Part shown: piece by piece, positions 49,504-61,100 of the stretch
How the letters are laid out: each line of letters starts with the position of its first letter
Numbering within the stretch: position 1 is the first letter of the stretch
Source of the DNA: Glycine soja
Taxonomy: Eukaryota; Streptophyta; Magnoliopsida; Fabales; Fabaceae
Direction: 5' to 3'
Assembly: GCF_004193775.1 (NCBI RefSeq)
Contig: NC_041011.1
Coordinates: forward strand, 47,499,167-47,563,166
Length of the DNA: 64,000 bases
The notes under the pieces: generated by a model
Databases searched by the model: none
The model's input: only the letters and a program-made list of their open reading frames with translations
Told to the model about the DNA's origin: nothing
Position numbers and translations under genes: made by a program

Positions 49504-51732
49504 CACTTCAGTTTCTAATCTTTTTTCAACACGTACAATATCTAATTCTATATCTGCATGGTGTAGCATTTTAAAAGTTGAATATCATTCTTATAATTAT
49601 TAATAACTATTTTTATTTATATTTTTATGACTAAAATAATTATTGTTGTAAAATCATTATACTAATTGTTACAAAAATTATATTCTTTTATAATTGCAAT
49701 AGAAAATACCTTTACCACAGTGCATATGTTATGCATTCTTTTATATTTTTCTATATGAAATTTATATTCGCTCTACCTGACCATTTCAAGCTATAATTAC
49801 GGTTTTCATAATTAAGTTTTATCCAACATAGTATTATTAATCAGATACAGAATGACCATCGAAATTTCTTCTTTTTGGGTCCACAGATATTTTTTTATAA
49901 GAAATAAACATCTTTCAAAATTTCCCTTGGTTATTTTGAAACTTAGATTGTATGAGCCCAAAGTATTAGATGGCATAGAAAAGCCCAAAACTATTTACTC
50001 CTACCCAAAAATTGTACCTTTAGGTTTACTAAAAAAAAATTGAAATTTCGACAAAAACTCGAAATTTTGAAACAATAAAGTGATTTTCTCATTAACTAAG
50101 GATAGTATTTTTTAGGTTGAGTCCTTTGTCTTCACATTTAGGGATTGACGTTGAGATTTTTTTTTTATAATTTTTATTTTTTTGTGATGAACTTTTAGAT
50201 GCTTTTAAGCTAATTTTCTAATATAGGGATTTTGTTTCATTATATATATAATATTATTTTTAGTTTTTTCTTTCTAATTTTATAAATTTAAATCCTGACT
50301 ACTATATTTTTTTTGGAATGATTCTGTTTAAATGCTACTTAAAAAATACTTAAATAAAAACTAAACCAACTTAATAAATTTTTAAATAATTTGAATGTAT
50401 ATTTTTTCTCTTCTAACTTTGAACTAACCCAACCCTAAAATTTAAAACCCTACTTTTAGCACTGTCTAAATCATATAAATGGTTGGCAACTCTCCCTCGT
50501 TCACAGAATAAAGAGCTTTATCCCACTGAAGCACCGAGATGCAATGCATTCATTGTCACGGGCGAGACAGATGATTATGAATTAATGAGCCAAAAAATAA
50601 AAATAACTTCCCAAAATAAAATAAAATAAAAATACTGATATCTTCAGATGTTGTGAAAAGCTTTGCAAATAAACGGAGATTCATCAGTAGTGATTTGTGA
50701 CTTAGATAGAATATCATGCTCGTGAATAAGTGGATAAACCATGCTTGATCAATTTTCCACCAGCTCTCAAAATATTGCCGCAACTAAAATTGAAGAATAT
50801 TTTAGTTCAAGTGTCTTATTCAAATGACTTCAAATTTTTTCAAGAATTGTTTGATATATTTAGGTGACATCAAATGACGTTCTTTTTCATTCCCTTCTCT
50901 TTTGGGGAAAACAAAAGCAGGGGATAATCAAATAGTTCATATTTGATACATAAAACAAATATAGCACTTATATAACGCACTGGTATACGATATATGCTTT
51001 TAAGTTTTTCAAGTCACAATGTCTAATCTTCTACTTCCTTTATTGGGATGAATCTGAAACAGTTATAATAAAAAAATTGTCTAATATTGGCCTTTTTTCA
51101 TGGTAGCATAACTGTATGGTCTGGAGTCTGGACTATATTTTAGAGATGTTAAAATAAATCGAGTCTCATATGGGTTGTGAACTTACTGTACGTTAGTGCT
51201 GTTTAATATTTCAATAATCAATATTGATAATATAATGGATCCAGCCATGTCTCCCATCCATGCCAAGAATATATTAATAAATAAGGTAGAGATCATGTGT
51301 CCAACAGTATACACAACTGGTCTTCACAAGGTATTGCAGCATTTTTGGATTTGATTATTCAGCAGGAAATATTTTCTTTCAAACTATGAATGGATATTTC
51401 TGAGGCCGAAGATGCCTTCCTATCTAGTTAGGTTGTATGTGTTGCCGTGTGGTTTTCCTTAAGCCAAACATATGTGGTTCAGAAAAGTAATTATTGTAAT
51501 TAAGTAGATTTAACTCTAGCTTTGTAAAGGTGAATGATAACAAGAAAAAAGCTGTAGTCCGTAAAATGTGATTGTTTAAATAGGAGAACAAAATAATAAA
51601 TGTCAGTCCTAAAATTCGTCTGACAAATTTGCGCTTACTTTTCTGTGCCATTTGTGGAATCAAACCAAGTTGATGCATTGTTTCCCTCCTAACGACTTTT
51701 GATAAGATAATATAAATGAAGGCAGAGTCACG

Positions 51733-51854
<122 letters not shown>

Positions 51855-53104
51855 CAAAATTATGACAAATGATTTAATCACCAATTTAACATGAAAAATT
51901 GAGAACTCAATTAAATTATGACGGTTTTTTTTATAATTCATCCAAATACAAATTTGTTATCAAGGGGACACTTAGTGTTACATGCATTTATGTTACGGTC
52001 ACATTCTTTTTACAGATATATATCAGTAACATACGTACATGTACAATGTTAATTTCTTATTAATCAAATTACTTACTTTATCTTTTTTGTGTCTACAATG
52101 GTAACAATGAAATTAAAATCTACAATGTCATGCATATTATTTAAATTCTTCACTACTAAACTGATACTGTTAGGCTACTTACTTCATACTTAAAGTCAAA
52201 ACTAATAAATATGTAAATTTATAGTATGACGTGCATAAATATTTCAATCACATTCCTTTTACTGATATACAAACAACTTATGACCCTATAACTTATTGCA
52301 TATGTTTGAATTAAAGTTTGTAAATATACGTTTGATAAAAAAAAATGAGTTTATTATAATGTAATTATGTTTAAATATCTTTTGTTCAAAAGTATGTTGG
52401 TAAAATAAATTTTGTTTGGATAAAACTAATTAAAAATAATTTTATTTGATCGATGTTAATACTGGATAAATACTTGTAACAGAAAATGAGTTTTTAAAAG
52501 AAACCCCCAAATTGTTTATGGATGAAACTCAGTTTGGAGTGAAATGTTGATAAAAAAAAGACTTTTGGAGGAAATCAAACATGAAGTATAATATGTTTGA
52601 AGGTCCAAAAACACGTTTGAACACACCTCATATTGTAAGTTGTGTTGCCGTAAATCTTATTTATGAAAAAGGAATCAATATTACTTAATAAGAAAAAAAT
52701 ATTTTAATATTAAATACAATATCATGAATAATGGATAATCTCATGTAATCTTACGATCTCATTTTAAGGTAGAGTGGATATGTATGATATGAAACAAATT
52801 TGTTATAAATATGATAAATCCAATAGAAGTTAAAGCCGTTGAACCAAAGATACTCTTAATTATTAACCTTATTCATATATTCATAAACACAACCCTTAAT
52901 TAAAATACTCATTTAAATTCAACCTATCAATATCTTTTTTACGAACCATGACTTGAAGCCATCCTTGTATTATACTTTTTAATGTAGAATAAAATACAAT
53001 ACAATCCAAACACCAAAGGCCAAAGCAAAAGACCTTTTTAATTATTTCTCTCTTTTTGTCTCACTCTGTATCATCCATGCACCAAGGTTTATAAACTCCA
53101 ACAC

Positions 53105-55000
53105 ATGGAATGGAACCGATCCTTGTTTCAATCCCAACACCATAGCTCTTCACTCTCACTCCAACCCTCCATGGAAGACCCCTCAGATTCCCCACCACCA
53201 CCACCACCACCACCACCACAAACACCCCTAAAAACCTACAAACTAAGCGCCACCTCAATCTCCTACACCAAATCCACCACCAAACCCTCATTTACTTCTC
53301 TCTTCTTCACCCCATGCACCACCACCCCACCAACCTACATCCTCAAAGACATCTCCCTCACCGCCCTCCCCTCCCAAATCCTGGCCGTGGTGGGCCCCAG
53401 CGGCGCCGGAAAATCCACCCTCCTCGACATCCTCGCCGCCCGCACCCTCCCCTCCCACGGCACTCTCCTCCTCAACTCCGCTCCTCTCGTCCCCTCCACC
53501 TTCCGCAAACTCTCCTCCTACGTCCCCCAACACGACCACTGCCTCCCTCTCCTCACCGTCTCCGAAACCTTCCTCTTCGCCGCAAAGCTCCTAAAACCCA
53601 AAACCTCAAACCTCGCCGCCATCGTCTCCTCCCTCCTCTCCGAACTCCGACTCACGCACCTATCCAACACGCGCCTCGCGCGTGGCCTCTCCGGCGGAGA
53701 ACGCAGAAGGGTCTCCATTGGCCTCTGTCTCCTCCACGATCCCGCTGTATTACTCCTCGACGAACCTACTTCGGGGCTCGACAGTACTTCGGCCTTCAAA
53801 GTCATGCGAATTCTAAAGCAAACGTGCGTCTCTCGCAACAGAACCATTATTCTCTCCATCCACCAACCCAGCTTCAAGATTCTCGCTTGCATTGATAGGA
53901 TCTTGTTGCTCTCAAAAGGACAAGTTGTTCATCATGGAAGTGTTGCCACGTTGCAAGCGTTCTTGCACTCCAATGGCTTCACTGTCCCTCATCAACTCAA
54001 CGCGTTGGAATATGCTATGGAGATTTTGAGCCAGTTGAATGAGGCTAAGCCTGTTACTCCACCGAGTATTCCTGAATCGCCTGAGAGATCAAGTTCAGTG
54101 ATTTCGGTTTCTGATGGTGGAGTTAGGAGTAGTAGAGAGATCATAAGGTATAAAAGCTCTAGGGTTCATGAAATTTTCACTCTCTATAGCAGGTTTTGGA
54201 AGATTATCTACAGAACTAGACAACTTCTTTTGACCAACACCGCAGAAGCACTTCTCGTGGGTCTTGTGTTGGGAACTATTTATATCAATATAGGGTTTGA
54301 TAAGGAAGGGATTGAGAAAAGGTTTGGTCTTTTTGCCTTCACTCTCACGTTTCTATTGTCCTCCACAACGGAAACCCTTCCTATTTTCATCAACGAGAGA
54401 CCGATCTTGCTGAGAGAAACTTCGAGTGGGGTTTATAGGCTCTCGTCTTATCTCATTGCAAACACGCTTGTTTTCTTGCCCTACTTGTTCGTTGTTGCTG
54501 TTATATACTCTATCCCCGTTTATTTTTTAGTGGGTCTCTGTGCTTCGTGGCTTTCTTTTGCTTACTTTGTTTTGGTCATTTGGGTCATTGTTCTGATGGC
54601 AAACTCGTTCGTTCTCTTCTTGAGCTCTCTTGCTCCGAACTACATTGCTGGAACTTCGCTTCTAACGGTGCTTCTCGCAGCGTTTTTTCTCTTCTCTGGG
54701 TATTTTATCTCCAAGGAAAGCTTGCCAAAGTACTGGCTCTTCATGCATTTTTTCTCTATGTATAAATACGCTCTTGATGCTCTTCTCATCAACGAGTACT
54801 CGTGCTTGGTGACAAAGTGTTTGATATGGTACCAAGAGAATGAACAGTGCATGGTGACTGGTGGTGACGTGTTGCAGAAAAAAGGACTCAAAGAGAGTGA
54901 AAGGTGGACCAACGTGTACTTCTTGCTCGGGTTCTTTGTGCTGTATCGTGTGCTTTGCTTCTTGGTTTTGGTTAGAAGGGTTTCGAGATCCAAAACTTAA
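53105..55000 (+). CDS. ABCG half-transporter, ABCG8-like (WBC subfamily)
   Basis: An intronless frame of 631 residues. The nucleotide-binding domain comes first: Walker A GPSGAGKS (97-104), Q-loop at Q142, signature LSGGERRR (195-202), Walker B VLLLDE (215-220), D-loop SGLD and the H-loop His of SIHQPS (253). A linker (EILSQLNE, PESPERSSS) leads to six hydrophobic segments of the ABC2 membrane domain (from about residue 375), with NERPILLRETSSGVYRLSSY and FFLFSGYFISKESLPKYW typical of the family. Plant half-size ABCGs dimerise and export lipids, terpenoids or hormones; the substrate is not readable here. The N-terminus has a nine-proline run. Met23 (53171) is an alternative start, closer to usual family N-termini. 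The absence of introns fits Arabidopsis ABCG8 and its relatives. Confidence 0.94.
   Translation: MEWNRSLFQSQHHSSSLSLQPSMEDPSDSPPPPPPPPPQTPLKTYKLSATSISYTKSTTKPSFTSLFFTPCTTTPPTYILKDISLTALPSQILAVVGPSGAGKSTLLDILAARTLPSHGTLLLNSAPLVPSTFRKLSSYVPQHDHCLPLLTVSETFLFAAKLLKPKTSNLAAIVSSLLSELRLTHLSNTRLARGLSGGERRRVSIGLCLLHDPAVLLLDEPTSGLDSTSAFKVMRILKQTCVSRNRTIILSIHQPSFKILACIDRILLLSKGQVVHHGSVATLQAFLHSNGFTVPHQLNALEYAMEILSQLNEAKPVTPPSIPESPERSSSVISVSDGGVRSSREIIRYKSSRVHEIFTLYSRFWKIIYRTRQLLLTNTAEALLVGLVLGTIYINIGFDKEGIEKRFGLFAFTLTFLLSSTTETLPIFINERPILLRETSSGVYRLSSYLIANTLVFLPYLFVVAVIYSIPVYFLVGLCASWLSFAYFVLVIWVIVLMANSFVLFLSSLAPNYIAGTSLLTVLLAAFFLFSGYFISKESLPKYWLFMHFFSMYKYALDALLINEYSCLVTKCLIWYQENEQCMVTGGDVLQKKGLKESERWTNVYFLLGFFVLYRVLCFLVLVRRVSRSKT
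53192..53220 (+). repeat. CCA trinucleotide repeat encoding polyproline
   Basis: Nine CCA-type codons encode the proline run near residues 30-38 of the ABCG protein, just before the conserved part. The run is a likely site of length variation among accessions. Confidence 0.75.
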
Positions 55001-55975
55001 TAGACACCGAGAAAGAAATGGTGATCAAACGCTGATAACTTTAAGCGTTGTAGTGTTTTTTTTTTTTTTATCATCCTATTGTATTATGAACTCGTTTAAT
55101 TTGTTTTATTTGATTTCTATATAAAGTATATATAATCTGAAATACAGCCATAGAAAAAGTTTGTTTTATAGATATGAAGTGGACTTTTCGTTCTCCTCTA
55201 GCTCAAGTAGTGTTATTCTCACTTCTTCCTTAGATATAGTTGTTCCTTTTCCTTAGTAGATAGAACCCCGTAATTTGGATCGTTGTATGATTTGGTAGCA
55301 GTATGTGATATTTCATTTTCTTTAGACACAGGAGGACAAGCTATAACTTAAGATCGAATGCAACGTTTCATGCTTTAGACACAATGATGAGCATGCATCA
55401 ATGCAAATTAACTATTAATACATTCTAATACACTTTTTTAACACTCTTTTGTGATTAGATAGAATTGATTAAAAATCACAAAATTTTATCATCTTACCTT
55501 TTATTTAATGAGACATATATCTTTATGACTTTGTAGTTTTAATAAAATATAACTAATAATATAAATTTTAAAAATTGTGTTAGAGTATACTATTAACTAT
55601 TTCCTTAATTAAAACTTTCTGCAAGTTTTTTCTTCTTCTCATATGCAATGCTTATAATCATTCATTGATGAATCAAAGCTAGAATAAATTTTAAAAAATT
55701 GTTAGAAAGTGATAATAGATTAATAACATAGTATTTTTTTGTATTGTATCTGATCCATTTTATAAATAAAATTGATAGCTTTCATAAATTAACTGTATGT
55801 AACAGTACTAGCAACCACTCATTCGTATTGTACATGTGGTTTGATTTTTTCACATGCAAAAGGAGTTTGATTGACAAAATGAGAGGTCAGGATGGAAGAT
55901 CAATAATTCTGTATTTAATGGCTGAATAATAAGGTGGGATCCATTTGAATTTCTTGGAGGCTTTAATGGGTGAAA

Positions 55976-55977
<2 letters not shown>

Positions 55978-56067
<90 letters not shown>
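55978..56067. repeat. (TA)n microsatellite, longest in the window
   Basis: About 90 bases of uninterrupted TA, self-complementary and able to form a cruciform. It lies about 1 kb after the ABCG stop codon. Confidence 0.95.
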
Positions 56068-56070
<3 letters not shown>

Positions 56071-56872
56071 GAAAATACCACGTAGATATCTCTTTGGCGT
56101 ATTCAATTGTTCGATTTGTTTAACTTTGTTGGAGTCACGGGTCTCTCTTATGCCTTTGGTTGCAAAGAGAGGGAAGAATCCAAAGCTGTCCTCATCATCA
56201 TGGAAGAGGTTTTGTCGTTTGGCTAAGTTGCTATTCCTATGTCTGCTGTGACTGTGAACTATAGTGTTTTGTTCACGGGTTCTTCATTCGTTGTGTCCCG
56301 TGAACTTGTTCAGTGTTGGGTTGGGGGCTGCATATAATATTTTGGATATGATATGCCACTTTAGGCCTAAGATGGATCACCATCCTCTGCAGTTTTTTTG
56401 TAAACTGCATGATCTCAAGCATTAAAATAAATTTTGACTAATATAGTATTTTAATAAAAAATAAAAATAAAAAGGAATGAATGGTGTAAGATTAAACTGC
56501 AACCCTGCTACAGTTATTTTTTCAACAATGTGAGACGATAGAGAATCAGCACCTTCGGTATATATGTGGTGGTGAAATAAAAAAAAAGATCCGTTGTGAG
56601 TGTTTGCATATGAATTGGAAAGGCAGAACAGTCCGTGTGTTTATTAACGTGGTTTTGTGTCATTGATGGGAATCCGCTAGCATTTGTGTGTGTTGCTTTA
56701 GAATTTCGGATGGTAAAGCAAACATTCATTTTTTGTAATTGTAGCTTGTCTTGGTTCCACATTCACCGGTAACAAACGTATCAACAAAAACAGTGAAGCT
56801 TAATTTGGTAATTTTATACTGCCTTTTCTTTAGGTTAAAATAGAAAAATACAATCTTAATATCTTATAAAAA

Positions 56873-56947
56873 CCCTAGAAGGAGGGCTTAAACCTCCGAA
56901 CTTGTGGTTAAAAGCCATACACAGTACCCAACTGAACTATTCCAGCC
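56873..56947 (-). pseudogene. tRNA-Lys(TTT)-like pseudogene or SINE head
   Basis: On the minus strand the order GGCTGGA / AGTTCAGTTGGGTA (A-box-like) / GGCTTTTAACC (anticodon loop CTTTTAA, Lys-TTT) / GGAGG-TTTAAGC-CCTCC (T-arm with a 5-bp perfect stem) / TCTAGGG resembles tRNA-Lys. The acceptor stem has two end mismatches, the D-stem is weak and the T-loop lacks the usual TTC. A functional tRNA is therefore unlikely. It may be a pseudogene or the head of a tRNA-Lys-derived SINE. Confidence 0.55.
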
Positions 56948-58109
56948 AATGCTAATTTGTTACTTATTATTAATTAAATTACATTATGACGTCTTAATGG
57001 CCTACAATTTCAATTTATTCAAATTTTGTAAGTCAAACAGCTCTCTTGCGTCTTTTTTAGATTGGATATGTCCATTACGTTTTTTCAGTTTTTGATTGCT
57101 TCCTTAGTAAATTAGACTTAATTCATTTTTCTTTATATGTGGGAATAGAACACAATTATAAAATTTATAATAATTCTCATCAAATGAGTTAAATCTCCTT
57201 AAAAAAAACTTAATTCATTATCCACTTCTTTATAGTTTATCCTATTCTAATTTTTTTTTTCACTTAAAAGATATTTCTTAACCAATAATTACAAATTATG
57301 TAAAAAAACCAATAGTTAAAAATTAATTCTTTTTAAAGTGAAGAAATCACGGATCATATATACGACTATAGAATAAAAATGATACATGACATAACATGTG
57401 ATTCATAGACATAAATATATAATTATATGAGAAACGACAAACTAAATCCTTACTTTGTATAATGCAAATAAATACTTCATGCTTTGTATGTTAAATATAA
57501 ATTAGAACAAAAAATAATTTAGAGAAAAAAGTATTTAAAACTATAAAGAAAATATATACAACTCATTCAAATAAAAAAAACATAATTAATTCAGATTTAA
57601 GAAGAAGAAAAAATGATTTCTTTTAAATAAAGAACTTAATTTGAAAATATAAGTAAATGCAATATAAAAAATTTAATTAAACTAACATTGGGTAAAAAAG
57701 TTAAGGTGATTAAAAGGGAAACTTGAAAGTAATTAATAATTTAAAATTTTGAAATAATATAAAATACTAAATAATAATGAAACCACGCATCTTTTATTGC
57801 ATCCATTCTCAAGAGTGGATACTATTTTTTATTATAAAGACTAGGATATTAGATTAAATTAAGCATTAAGCTAGATTAGAATAATGATCACTCTAAATGA
57901 TGATGGTGCTACCTGAGCAAATCCATCATACTAAGAATTATCATTTCGATTTTTGAGAACCTATATAATTAAGGTAAGATCGATAGCCTAGCTACTTTTT
58001 ACTACCTGATCATGAAGCTTACAGAACTTTATAGATAAAAAATGGAATGAAGAAAAGAACTCGGTGAGCAAGTTTATACAGCAAATTAAAACAAAATCTA
58101 AGGCCCTAA

Positions 58110-61100
58110 TCAATATAAAGAATTGTAGGTATAGCAAGTTGCAATTATGGAACCTACGCAAATGAAGAAGGAAGGAAGAAGGGTGACGTTAAGGAGCCTA
58201 CTCACACCCCCATAGCCAGCAAGAGTAATGGTTGCATCTGCAATGACTCGTGCAAGTGTCCCTGCCTCTGTAGACAAGAGCCCTCCATTGTAGGTTCCAC
58301 GAGAAAGCCTTGATGACATTACTCGTGAAAGAAGTGACAAGTTGACACCTGTCATGCATGAATCATTGTCAAACATCATGACAATGAGCCCAATATGTTT
58401 TCATGATGTTCCTTGATGAAATGCTTCTTGTTCTTTAATTCCTAAAATGGTAAAATATATATTTGGTCCCTCAACATTTGGTTAAAATTAGTCCTAGTCC
58501 GTGCATTTTAAAAACTGTAACGTTGACCCTCATCCTTTTGAAATACGTGAGACTTAAAACACATTTTACCCTTAAAACATTATATTATATGATGGTGGAT
58601 TTCATCATCAGCGGTAGGATAAAGAAAACATAAAAAGATGCAGGACAATGTCTAATGTACAAAACATTTAATGAAAAAAACAACAAGATCATTATTGTGG
58701 TATAACATCTAAAGACACTTCAGAAATTGACAGATTAAAATATCACATTGAAAAATATTATCACATTTGACTAATAACCGCATGCTCTTTGTTGGCTAAG
58801 CTACGCTATATGTTCCTGATGGTAAGTTTCATCATATTTCTTAATTTTGCTGGGTGAGACATAATACCACGATTCATGTGCATCTACACCATCATAAATA
58901 GGAAAGCAGATCGATGAGATCACTAATAATATCTTACCTTCAAGTACTTCAGCAGAAACAAACATAAGGAGCCCCGAACAGATGTACTGTGGTTCAGTGT
59001 ATGGAAAAATTACATTGAAGCTGAAAAGTATGCCTAAGAAAACCATAATTTCTGATGCCAACAAAATTTGCCTACAAAATGATCAAATAGAAAGGAGATG
59101 TCTTAGCTTCGTAGGTGGATAATATAAACACTTTTAAGGTTATGAGTGGATAAGTGAAAATATTAAACTCTTGGATCTTAATTATTGCTTTATCTTCTTA
59201 TCAAGCAATTAAATTCAAAAAGTATTATCATGCATCTTTCTGCAAACTAAGAGCATAAATTAGCTTTATGAATGATAATCAAATGAAACAAGGGTTTTTC
59301 CTCACGTTACCTGTCCTCAAACATATTGCTTATATAACTTCCAACAATAATGTTGACAGGAAGAACTGTCAAACCAAGGCAAGCAAGAAAAATGGAAACA
59401 GTGCTTGTTGTCCAATTGAAGTAGTATGTTGTGATGACACTAGATTCTGATAGTAAAATCTCCATTGCATATTTAAGCATGAAGTATATCAATAACTGAA
59501 CCTGAAGATGTAACATAAATTTGGTCAGATGAACAGTCTTTTATCCTGTCTTCAATTGGAACTTTCTTAATTTTGATAACAAACAAACAATACATCAAAG
59601 ATTTCATAAGAGAAATTATAAATTATCTAAGATAACAATAAGCTGAATAAGGAAATTCATTATATCGAGACATATGATGTCTAAATAATCTTATTTGACA
59701 GTAGAAAGTGCCCATCTTGCAAATTTAGCAGTAGTTTTTATGTGCGTGTAAGTCACAATAATACTAGGTACTCTGAAAAATTAACCTTTCTATCATTTAG
59801 GAGCATACGGTGTCTCGCATGAAAAACTTTTGTTCCATTCAACAATGACTCAAAGCACATATTTCTAATAAACTGATGGTTAATGGAGATCCAGCATTTT
59901 ATGGGTTGACAATGTAACATTTAGAGTTGTTCTCAAACCTTTACAGAAGGTGTAAGGAGTCTATATGCTGCTCCAATTGAATTGGCTGGCTGATGAGAAT
60001 CCTCTGGAGCTTCTTCACTATCTTCGTAATCCTGATCATCATCTTCATCTACCTTATCTTTTAAACTAGTCAGCAGTGGTTGTTTTATGCCTTTTTCAAG
60101 TGCATTGTTTTCTGTTAGTACAAGCAAAAAAGTGTGTCATTTTCTATTGTGTTGTGTAGACTTGTAGTTAACAGAATCAACAAATTCCTTACATATAGAT
60201 AACCCATGAATCATGATATAGTGTAAGGGACAGATAGAAAAACTCTATGATTTAGAGAAGGCTCATTAGTCATTAATGCCAGAGGTGTTACCTATGTTTC
60301 TCCATGATTACTAAATATTACATTGCAGCAGCAGATTTACCAATTCACTAGAGATAGCATTCTAGATAAATATTGCCTAAGGCTTTTTCAGTTTTTATGG
60401 TTAATTTCCTTTCATATCCTTATTTGACCTGTGCTGAGTACTTTTGTAGTGTTTTGAAGGTCCACAAAATACTTAACAAGGTAGCATTATTTGTAGCAGG
60501 AGTGCAGTTGATCAACAAAGCTCCTGAGGCGGAAAGACTATGTACTGGCAATTTATGTGCTTCTTAAAGTATGAAACAAAAAGCAAAGCAGATATGGAAC
60601 CAAATTTCTGGCTAAATAACTCACTATTTGCATCAATCTCCATTTCTTTTGATGAGGAAGAATCTGATATTTTTGTTTTAGATTTATTTTGACAATGGTC
60701 AAATTTATAGATGATGACCATTGCCATTAATGGACTACTCCTTCCCTCTCTAATTATAAGATTTTTTTTATAAAAAAAATTTTATAAGATCTTTTTTTAA
60801 TTTTTAGATGTATTAATTATTTTTTCTTATATATCTTTACTTAATTATTCTCTTTTCAAATATTAATGAGAAACAATTAAGTGGATAGAAAGAAAAGAAA
60901 AGGATAATATTAGAATCATAAGATAAATAATTGATAATTATTTTTTTTAAGGGACTTAGATTAGTTGGAAGATTCTTAATATCAGAGAAGAAGGGAGTAT
61001 TTATTAAATACTAAATGATAAACTTCAAGGGCAAAAAACCCAGCGAATATCATAAATATTAGGACTCAGAAGTGAAATTTGAGGACTAATGCAGATAAAG

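Larger units (their letters stand above)
55001..58109. other. Convergent intergenic region between ABCG8-like and SPX-MFS genes
   Basis: The two flanking genes converge here. There is a long TA microsatellite, a tRNA-Lys-like relic and AT-rich DNA, with no supported reading frame. The 3' UTRs of both genes lie at the ends. Confidence 0.55.

Noticed and set aside
53288..53895. Several long frames overlapping the 5' half of the ABCG gene on both strands
   Set aside because: They arise from the C-rich codon composition of the real gene and have low-complexity sequence.
55887..56251. Frames made of Ile-Tyr repeats
   Set aside because: They are translations of the TA microsatellite, not proteins.
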